Shown one piece after another: positions 1 to 9,800 of a stretch of 64,000 bases of DNA. Location of the stretch: the NCBI RefSeq assembly GCF_051014685.1, contig NC_135048.1:28662543-28726542 (forward strand). Reading direction: 5' to 3'. The notes under the pieces were generated by a model, which was not told the DNA's origin, searched no databases, and saw nothing but the letters and a program-made list of their open reading frames with translations. Within the stretch, counting starts at the first letter, position 1, and every line of letters starts with the position of its first letter. This stretch comes from Ptiloglossa arizonensis. Its lineage: Eukaryota; Arthropoda; Insecta; Hymenoptera; Colletidae. The position numbers were made by a program, and so were the translations under genes.

Positions 1-26
1 AGGCAAGAATAAGATTCGATACTGAT

Positions 27-63
27 GTTGTTGTTGTTGTTTTTTTTTTTTTTAGTTTTTTTT
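27..63. repeat. (TTG)n followed by poly-T
   Basis: Five to six TTG units run straight into a T tract of about 14. Confidence 0.85.
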
Positions 64-285
64 TGCGTTACAAATCCCGCGATTCGGATCCTTTATTAAC
101 AAAAATTGTTCCATTTGCTCGATGACGAATCGTATGGATCTCGCACAGAAATTTACAAAAGAGGACCATACCAAAACCGTGTGTACAGAAATACTGAGAA
201 ATGTCTCGCACACTTTTACATTATATTTTACAAAGAGTACAACACGCTCGAGGAACAGGATTGTACGCAAGAACGATTCGCTGAC

Positions 286-385
286 TGGGCGTGGGAGTAG
301 GAGTGGCGGTTAACGGGGCGTGGGAATGGGAGTGGGTGGTTAACGGGGCGTGGGAGCAGGAGTGGGAGTTGACGGGGCGTGGGCT
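286..385. repeat. G-rich minisatellite, about 3 copies of about 37 bp
   Basis: Three near-copies of a unit containing GGTTAACGGGGCGTGGGA separated by GGGAGTGGG-type sequence. The plus strand has many GGG runs and could form a G-quadruplex. In the pumilio transcript the complementary C-rich strand would appear. Confidence 0.75.
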
Positions 386-799
386 ACTTTCTCCGAGTGG
401 GCGGAGGGAGGGCGGGGATAAAGACGACGAAAATATTCGCAGACGCGGATCCTGGGATCGCGCGATCCGTAATGCGGGAAAAGAAAGAACGAAGAAAAAA
501 AACTATACGCCATGTTTCGTCGAGGGGAAAGATCGAAAGACCGTGTTCGTGTAGCTTTAAATTTTCCCTGTTGTTGTTGTTGTTGTTTCGTTACGAATTC
601 CGCATTTTCCATCGGATATTATTTGTTTGTCCGCTTTTTGTTTTTGCTCGGTTTTCGTTTTATACACGGTGCACGCGCACCTCGTAGAAGTCGCGCAACC
701 AATAATTATTTCCATTCTCGCGCTATATAAAAAATTTACACTATTTATAATCAAAAAGTCGTTAAAGAATTTCTTTTCGTTCCTCAGAAGCTTAAGTAG

Positions 800-1043
800 A
801 TATATGTATATGTATATATATAAATATATATATATATATATAACACGACAGCAATCAGGTGTTGTCAACCTATATCGCTAAACGTTCGTTACCAAAGTTC
901 CGATCAAAGTAAAGTTCTTTTTCGTTTCTCGATTCAAAAAGGACAGAAACGGGAAGGCCGGGCCGTAAAAAGAAAGTGTATCCGTATTTCGTATGTACCA
1001 TATTTATAAAGCATTATATACGTGAGCGTGTTTACGCGTGTTT

Positions 1044-1075
<32 letters not shown>

Positions 1076-1112
1076 TATATATATAAATGTATATATATAT
1101 ATATATATTTAT
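800..1112. repeat. (TA)n microsatellites, two blocks
   Basis: Imperfect TA/TATG runs at about 800-842 and 1044-1112 are separated by single-copy DNA. The second block contains one TATATACA (UGUAUAUA in the pumilio sense), which is a by-product of the TA run. Confidence 0.85.
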
Positions 1113-1149
1113 ATTCATATTTATATAGAAGTGTGTATCTAGCAAACAT

Positions 1150-1310
1150 TAGTAATAGCAATAATAATTAATAAAGGGAAGGTCGTTAATCAAACAAATA
1201 TTGGTAAGAGTAACTATAGCAATAATAATTATAATAATCATATTAATCGTAATAATAAGAATAATAATATTAATAATAATTATAATAGTAAAAAGTATAA
1301 TAGTAATCAA
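1150..1310. repeat. AATAAT/ATTAAT simple-repeat tract
   Basis: An irregular run of AATAAT, TAATAA and TAATAG trinucleotide-like units with almost no G or C. Confidence 0.7.
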
Positions 1311-2617
1311 GTAACCTTAGCTGATAAGACATGAGATTTTGCGTTCGAGTTTCGCTTCTGCTATGTGACTTTTCGGTTTCTTTTCTTTTGCGGGTTTTCC
1401 TACTTCGACAGGGGGGTGGTGGGGGGTGATTATATCGATGCTTCTATTACAAAAAATGAGACGTTCGTTTCCGACACGTTTTTAATTTACAAATGATGCG
1501 CGCGATTTACACGGACGAAGGAACTATCGTCATTCCTTATTTAAATATCGGTAACGCATTAAACGTCGTTAACTACGTAAATCCACGTTAACAGCGAACT
1601 ATATATCCTGTCGACCGAGGGGTGAAAAGAGTTGGCGGTTGGAATGTCTCTGTCTGTATATATCGAGTTTTGCGTTTCGTTATCGTACATGTATTGTTTT
1701 TTTTCGTTTACCAGTTTCCCTATGTTTTATTCGTTTCTTTTTTTTCCCCGTGTGTGTGTGTGTGTGTTTCTTTTCTTTTTTTTTTATCTGCGGCTCCAAA
1801 ACGAGCAGCTTCCTCTCAGCGATTTCCGAAAAGATCGATTCTATGCGGAGGGGGCAGGGGGAGGAGAGTAGGGGCGGGGCAACAACAACCCGCCTCTCGT
1901 CGTTGTTCGGCCACGAGTATCGACCACCGATTCGAATCGAAATCAACAGTATCGAGGAACAGGAAGAGCGGAATCGAACTAAAAAAAAGAAAAAAAAAAA
2001 AAAACACAAGAAAGAAAAACCGCTTCAAAATCCGATAGTAAGTATCGCATTTTACTTCACGCGCCTCTTACGTTTTTTCGATAAAAGTTTTCCCCTTCTT
2101 TGTTTCGTTTTCCCTTCTATTTATCTCGTTGTTGTTATTATTGTTGTTGTTTCGTTTCCCTATTCGTGAACCGGCCCGTGTCGTTAACTAGAGTAAATAA
2201 TCTCCGCGCGAAGAAGAAAGAGAAAGGGTACCTAAGAATTTGTCAATTTTCGTTAATAAATCGTTATTTACAATATCTTACAAAGAAAGCGGCTATGTTT
2301 TCCTTCCTCTTCTCACCATTTTTTGCACATTGAAAGTTTTTCCCCTTTTATTAGTTTTTGTACAAAATCGCGACGGATCTCGAGTTGCTTGCGGTTCTCC
2401 CCTTTTTTATATTTTGTCCCGTTCCTTATTTCATCGTCATCGTTATCATTGCTCCTCCCTTTATCGTTCTTCTCGTATTCCTTGTTTTTCTTTCGTTTCT
2501 TTAGAATTCTACATATTTAACACCTAAGTTTTAACAAAATATTATACATTGTACACGGTTTCTTTCTTTCTTTCTTTTCTTTCTTTTTTCTTTTCATTTC
2601 TTTTAGGATTACAACTC

Positions 2618-2660
2618 GATCTTATTATTATTATTATCATCATCATCATCATCGTCATTG
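2618..2660. repeat. (ATT)n(ATC)n trinucleotide run
   Basis: About five ATT units are followed by about six ATC units, immediately upstream of a mixed unique stretch. Confidence 0.85.
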
Positions 2661-5587
2661 TCCTATCGTCGGTTACGAGAACGCAACGCGCAAACGAACC
2701 TTCTTTCAGTTTCTTTTTTTTTTTTTTCTTCTTCTTTTTCCTCTTTCTCGGATGTGTATACAAATGGGGGGCGGATGGGTGGAGGAGCGGTGGCGGCGGC
2801 GGCGGCGGCAGATTGGAGACGGTGCATCATCGCGCGTACGAACGTCGAATTTAAAAAACATTGGCGAGATTTTCATTCGTTTCTTAGTGTCTTTTCCTTT
2901 TTTTCTTTCCTTTTTGTACAATCATCGAGAGAACCTCTCCCGCGACGAAGAATAATTTATATATACACACGTTATACGACTCGTGAAGCGATTTGGATGA
3001 AAAAAAAAAAACTTTCCCGTTTCGCTGCCTCGATGTGCTTTGGGTTCGTTCTCTCGGCATTCCCGCGAGTGCGATACTCTTTTGGCCTCGAAACGTGCGC
3101 GAAATTTACAAAAGATACCCGAACTACGCAATGTCGTTTCTCCTTCGCGGCATCGATGGTTCTTTAGATTATTATTTTTTTTTTTATCCCCTCTTGTTTG
3201 CCTCCTCGAAGGATACGTCGTCCCGAACGGATAAAAATTGCGAGTAGAGAGGAGCCGCGTAGGTTAGAACGTTTGCTCGAGAGAGAAAAAAAGAAGAAAA
3301 AAAAAAGATAAAATATGAAATTCGTAGAAAGAGATAGCTGGGTAGATAAATAGAGAATGAGGGGGAGATGTGGTCCTTAAAAGAAGGGGAATGAAAATTC
3401 TGCAGCGAGATCTCGCCACCCTTATTTTCGATTGGCTCGAAGACTTGTGTACAATCGTACTTGTCGGGTTGCAATCGTCGTTCGAACGAGAGAAATCAAG
3501 AACGTAAAAACGCGTCGCGTGGGTCACGTGACGCGTGCGGACGACGCAACGAAGACCAATAATAAAAAAAAAAAAAAAAAAACCGGAACCAAGGACCTGA
3601 GCAACGAGGACATAAAACATTTGGATGGTACGCGATCTCGATGATAAAAGAAGAAGACAACAAATGATTACAGAACATGGAATAAAATGAAACAGAATAA
3701 AACGAAGAGAAGAAGAAGAAAAAGAAAGAAAGAAAGAAAGAAAAAAAAAGAAACAAACAAAAAATTCCGATTCTCTATTGAAAACAGCTGAGAGGTGCTC
3801 TTTCCAACCGTCTTTGTGTGATCAGTATTAAATATACAAATCGAAATGCTCCGGGTATGTCTACATACATGTTCTAACTCTGTGAGAACGTGTAAATGAG
3901 TGAAGGGGGGCGGGGCAAAAGTGGGGCAGAGGGGGAAATGTGGCGCGAAAAGAGATATAGATACACACGCAATGGGAACATTAATTTCCTGACGTTTTTC
4001 TTCTTTTTTAAAGAACGCGTTATCATTTATACAATGTACAATGGGTCTCAGTTACGTTCAAAGATCATCGCGATCACGCGATGGCTGCGATTACTTTTAA
4101 AAGGACTGTGGACTAAGGGGGCGGGGACGTGGGTGTGGTGTGTGTGTTGCGAGGAGTCAGTGGGGGTTTTGGACGGGGACGATTCGGGAGAATTGGATGA
4201 ATCCGAATATAAACGATTTCTTTCCTATAGAGCGTCTCGTTTTGTCAAAAATGTCTATATCTTACAACTGGATAATGTATGAGCGTGCGTGTATGTGAAG
4301 GGAGGAGGGATCTGGTGGTGGGCGGGGAATGGTGATAGGGTGGGTGTGGTTGAAACCATCTTTAACACGGTAGGAGAAAGGGAAATGTAACGTATATTGA
4401 TCGAGGGTCAGCAGCATTAGAACGTAAATCATATTTAAATTTAATATAATTAGTAATTATTATAATACACGATATTCACAAAGTCCGTTAAAAAGGAGAG
4501 AATTCCCGTGAAAAATAAAATTATTCATTGAATTTACGGTTCCTCATGTAGGGTTGTCACGTCGTTCCTATACACATTTGTTATTTATTTATATCACAAT
4601 TTACAAAATTCGAGGATCATAGGGATTGGGAAGAAGACGAGGGCGTGGGTAGTGGGCGTTTCTTGGGCGGGGGAGGGGCTTAAGGGGTGCAGGATTGGGC
4701 GGGAGGATAAGGTATCGAGGTAGAGGGGGATGTAAAAAGGACGTTTAAGAGAGTAGAAAAAAATGCTCCGCGCTCGAAGGCGACAAACGTAAAACGAACA
4801 AAGGAGAACCGTGCTGACGACTTGATGTCTCTCCTCATTATTTTTTCTCTGTCTTTTCCATCTTTATGTTTCGATCTTACCATCGCTTCTGCTAAATTCC
4901 GTTTTTTTTTTCTTTTTTTTTTCGAGAAGGAATACACATATATATTATATACTGATTCGTTTTCGAAAATTTCTTCCTAAACGTGAAACGAGAATAACGA
5001 ACTTGGTTTCCTTTCCTTTTTTCCTGTTATCGTTTTTTTTTTTTTTATATAATTATTATTATTATTCACGAACAATCTGAAGCAATCAAGGGGGCAGATC
5101 AGCGGTCCGGTTAGGGATACTCAGCTTCATTCCCATGTCAAACGCTATGCTAGATTTTAATCAACGTATCTGTAGCTCCTAACCATCTATCAAATCTGAA
5201 CCGATACCGATTCGTTGATCGGACGTGTACCGCACACAAGGATAATACTACTTTTAGCGTGCAAAGGCTGTACGGTACACTCGCGACCAAGACGTCTCGT
5301 GCATGGTATATTACGGACATCGCACTCTCGTTACAACTCGATATAAATGCATGCAGCTCTAAGATCTATCCTAGCTGTCTAAACACAATTTTCTCATCAT
5401 CGAACCTGTTGCTGTTGTTTACCGAGTTTTGTGATCGCCGCGTGAACCGTGAAACGGGTACGCGCGCGCGATTTCTCTTGCAGTTTACCTCTTTTTTGCA
5501 TTTTTCCTATTTTTTCGCTTAAGTGTTTGCCAGAGGACAGAGCTCTACGCTCTTTTGAAAGAGTGCTGAGTTTAAAAAGGATAATAA

Positions 5588-5678
5588 CGTGTGTGTCTGT
5601 GTATATGTGTGTGTGTATATATTTGTGTGTGTATATATATGTGTATATTTGTGTGTGTATATATGTGTGTGTGTTTGT
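5588..5678. repeat. (TG)n/(TATA) compound microsatellite
   Basis: Alternating GTGTGTGT and ATATAT blocks extend over about 90 bp. Confidence 0.85.
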
Positions 5679-6488
5679 TAAATAACGATTTTACCCAAAC
5701 CGAGGGGAGAAAATAGTTTCTTACAAATTGTCGGAACGTGTCCGTGCCGTGTTTGAAATTGTGTTAACTGATCGATTAAACGAGCGGTGTTAAGACAATC
5801 AGCCATCTCAGCACTGCAGTTTCTTTTTTTTTTTTTTAACGATCAAGCTCGAAGAAGCTTGTCCAGCCGTTTCGAAGAAACTCGGTTCTCAAAAAACGTT
5901 ATCGGTGCAACTTTCGGGACACTTCAATGCGAATCGCTACGAATATATATATTATACTCGGCAGCACGTTAGATTGCTAATAGAAAAATGCACTGCACCT
6001 CTAACGTTATTCTACAAATTGATTTCTTTCTGATACACATTTCGACCTTTGAAGTTTTCAATTCATTTTTTTTTTTTGTCGTTGTTTCCACGCGCCGTGA
6101 TCTCGCGCGCGTTGTCCGGTTCTCGGATGTTCTGTACAAATTCTGTCGGCTTTATACGGGTTTTGTAAAAATAAGAAAAATCGTCTCGGTATTTAGTTTA
6201 TCCATTCGTTTTCTCTCGTTTTTCAAAGTGGATATATATACGCGTGTTCTCCCCTCACTTTCTGCGGTTTATTTTTTTTTTTTATAGCTCCAAAACAAGG
6301 GACAACAAGGCGAACACGGCGCACGGAAAACTGAATCCCCGTTTTTATTATTTTTTTTTTCTCTCGTCCATTATGAATCAATGGCGATAGATACGTTGTA
6401 ATAAATATTTACGTAGGTCTTGGGTACGTGTTCCTTCAACGTACGAAGAAGATCCCGAATTGTTGTTATACTTTCTGAAACCGTACGC

Positions 6489-6804
6489 TTATAGAACCTG
6501 CGTTGGCTGCTGAGCTGGCGTGGAAACAGGACCAGCAGCAGAAGCAGGCGGTCCGATGGGACCGAGATCGTTTCCACCGGTTGTGGAACCAGCAGGTGTC
6601 GCCACCCCCATCGCGGATGCAGTTTTCATGAAGAACTTCTCAAGCTTGACAATGATGTGTTTGCCGTAGGTGTACTTGCGCAAGCTGCCTAAGTGTGGGC
6701 GAATCTTGTGCATCAATACTTTGCGTTGCGCCGGTTCTGCTACATCGATCATCTTCTGAACCACGTAATTGGCATACTGATCCTTCATCATAACGTTCAA
6801 TGCG
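6489..6804 (-). CDS. pum: pumilio terminal coding exon, PUM repeat 8, C-terminal cap and tail
   Basis: This exon contributes 316 coding nt, ending at TAA (plus-strand 6489-6491). The acceptor is gttacaaaacag. It encodes [20 protein letters not shown] (repeat 8, NY-Q, reads U1) and the cap helix [21 protein letters not shown] tail of about 45 residues follows, containing a DLGPIGPP motif related to the C-terminus of vertebrate PUMs and then a Pro/Ala/Gln-rich extension ending QQPTQVL. Fly and vertebrate proteins end sooner after the cap, so the last 20 or so residues are lineage-specific. The preceding intron (6805-7002) contains a long AAT/AAC microsatellite. Confidence 0.95.
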
Positions 6805-9800
6805 CTGTTTTGTAACACGTGCAGAAATTAGCGACACGATGGATTTACAAGGTTTGCGTAACGCGGTGATATTATAACAATAATAATAATAATAACAATA
6901 ATAATAATAATAACAATAATAATAATAACAATAATAATAATAATAATAACAACGTGGTCGCGAAATTAAATTTAAATTTCGCGTCCAACGGGCAACACTT
7001 ACTTGTCGTTAAAGCCGCATACTTCCTCGATCAGGACAGCGCGTTCTTGTCTTGTAGCATGAGTTACGCACTTTTCAACAACGTTGCTCGCGAACTTGTG
7101 TTGAGAAAGAGTAAGTACTTTACCCCTAACGCTGCTGATCAACTGCGCCTTGTCCTCCGGTTTTCCGTGTTCTTCGGCAAGAAACAGTCAACGGTCAAGT
7201 GTTTTCGTTAGAGGAAAAATGTTACGACGAATGCGGTACACAAGGGAACGGTCGTTACTCACCTAGTACGTGCTGGATAACGTAATTACCATACTGATCT
7301 TGAATGAGCTGATCAGTGGCAGCGTGTAGCTCTTGAAGGATACCCTGAGTTTGTTCGGGAGTGCAGTGCTCGAGAATACGTTGGATCACTCTGCATCCGT
7401 ACGGATGAGTGCTCAACGAGTAAACTTGACCGGCGAATGCCCCGATCACGAACTGCAGTGCTCGCGGTTCGACGCACTCGATACATTTTTGCACGACGTG
7501 ATTTCCATTTTGATCTTTTACGCACTTCAAAACGTGCCCGTCCAGCTCCCGTACAATCTCCTGCTGCTGCTCCGGTCCGATCGATTCAAGAGCCTTCTGA
7601 ATCACTCTACAGCCGTACATCTGCAGCGCCAAGGGCAGTACGTGTCCTCGAACCTAAACGTAACACGGACACGAGAGTAGCAACGTTCAAAGTGCCTCTT
7701 GAAATGACGTTGAACCGAAGCGTTCAGCCCACATTACGATCCATCATTGGACAATAATCAGTTGACACGCAAAGGTAATCATCATTTTTCAGATCTCTTA
7801 TCGTTTTACGGAAGGCCATTAATAACAGAGCGGACCAACGACCAAGGGTTTCGGATAATCACCTTTTGAGCGAGGGTGGACTTTTGTTCCGGCGTGCCAA
7901 ACTCGAAGAACTTCTGAATAACGTAATTCCCAAAGACATCCGTCATCAATGAATAAGCAGAAGTGAGGATTTCTTGGAACACGAGCTGCTTTTCGCTGGC
8001 CGAGGCGCGTTCTAATTTCTGCTGAATGAAACGGGAACCGTGCTGATCTTGGCTGAATTCGACTATGTGATTGGCTAGGTCGCGCAGCTGAAGACTCGGG
8101 AATCTGCAACACGTAGAAACACCACGTGACGTGAGCTATCGTCGGCAACGTAACACCGTTTCGTCGAGTAAGCGTTCTTCCGTTACTGTGCGCGCAATGT
8201 CTCCGGGGCAAAAGTGTCTCGAGTGTACAGAACTCGAGTTTCCGACACCGTGACACCGACGAGACGACTGCGGGAATACGAAGCATCCGGTAGCGTCAGT
8301 TACAGTAGCTTTAATTGTAGCAAAATAAGGTTAGGAACGCTATGGGTCAAGAAAGACCCGAGGAATGCGTTAGGCCAGAGATTCCCGTAGTACGGATCAA
8401 ATATTGAGATTCGAGAGTTATCAAAATTGGATCCTGATACTTGAAAGTTTGACGGAACCTTGCTTCCAGGGTTAGACAAATTCGAGGAACCGTGCGTACC
8501 GGTTATTCCTGAAGTCTTCCAGTAAACGCGATCGTCCTCCAGCGTTTTTATCACCGATGCTAGTAGCACCGCCGCGACCAGGTTTGCCCACCAGATTGGG
8601 AAACAGAGAGCTACTGGAGCCGAACACCCCGTTGGCCGTTAAAGCTGGAACCGCGCTGGCACGGAACTTGGCCTCGGCTCCAGGAGCAGCGGACACCCGA
8701 CTGGCACCACCAACCAGTCCGCCTAAAGATCCTCCCAAGGTCGGCGGTGGTGTTAATGATAATCCTAATGGGCTTGGCGATGCTGTTACTGTACCTGCAA
8801 ATAGGATGACAAATGTAGACAGAGCAAATGTAGACACATTAATACTACAAACAGTGTCAGTACTAGAGATGACGGGGCTAGCTCTTTCTATTCTAATATA
8901 TAAGTAAACAATTTTCAAGTGCTGCTATGGTGCACTATTGGCAAAGAGAAAGGTTTGTAAAGTATCAGGTTGTTCAGAGAGTCATTTCTTTTTTTTTTTG
9001 GTGAAAATGAAACACGATTTTTTTAGAGTGTATATAAACGTTTCATTAAATTATATATTCTCCATTTTTGGAAAATTATATGACTCTCCGAGCAACCCAA
9101 TACGTTGTACTGTTCATAAGGAAAAGGCTAACGAGTACCCCCACTCTGGTTTAGAGTTTGGCTCCTCCCTTCCATTGTCGCTATTGGCCGAGCATGGTGA
9201 TGAAGGTCAACAGCGGCCAATGGCGTGCGATGCTAAGGGAATTGGGAGACCGTGAACTAGAGTGGGGACACTCGTTAGCCTTCTTCTCACGGACGGACAG
9301 TACAATGTACTTCAAGAATGTATTTGTTTCGGAAAATTACTTTGTACAACGCGTTTCAATCTTATCGATACAGTTTCTAAACTAAATTCACTATGTGTAA
9401 ATACTGATACTAGTTCAATTACGTTCCTTTTTTTTTCTTTTTAAATGTGAAAGTAACTGACAATAACGCTGGAAGTGACTAAGAAAAAGACAATGAAAAT
9501 AAGTTTTACCAAGGGCACCATAACTCTGCGGCCATTTTGCACGGCTATACTCCAGGCTGGGACTGAACGCTGACGTGTTCCTATCGAAAGAATCTCTTCG
9601 CGCAGTTGACGATGCGCCGAGACCCAAACCTGTGAACAAAAACGTGATCCTTCAAGTTGTATCCATGGAAGGGGGCACGGGACGAACCGATTTTAATTCG
9701 ATTTCAACAAAGAGGACAGTCACTGGAAGGATGATTAACGGTGTTGAACATGACAACGAAAGACAAAAAAAAAAAGAAACGATACGCTCTCGCAAAAGCA

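Larger units (their letters stand above)
1..6488 (-). other. pum: probable pumilio 3' UTR and downstream flank
   Basis: This is 6.5 kb directly 3' of the pumilio stop codon with no supportable coding exon. Open frames here are translations of homopolymers and microsatellites. The minus strand carries many A-rich and purine-rich runs. Long 3' UTRs are typical for pumilio genes, but the cleavage site cannot be fixed from sequence. TTTATT on the plus strand (AATAAA in the transcript) occurs many times, the first about 145 nt past the stop near 6343. G-rich patches on the plus strand (about 290-400, 1410-1430, 3900-3945, 4110-4180, 4300-4340, 4640-4715) would be C-rich in the RNA. The extent of the UTR is inference. 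Confidence 0.6.

Noticed and set aside
1622..2169. Overlapping frames of 138 and 176 codons downstream of pumilio
   Set aside because: They are composed of Phe/Ser/Val runs and Lys runs from T- and A-tracts, and are on the strand opposite to the gene.
2265..2272. TATTTACA (UGUAAAUA in the pumilio transcript), a possible self-binding site
   Set aside because: One clean site plus one inside a TA run in 6.5 kb is about what chance allows in AT-rich DNA, so autoregulation cannot be claimed.
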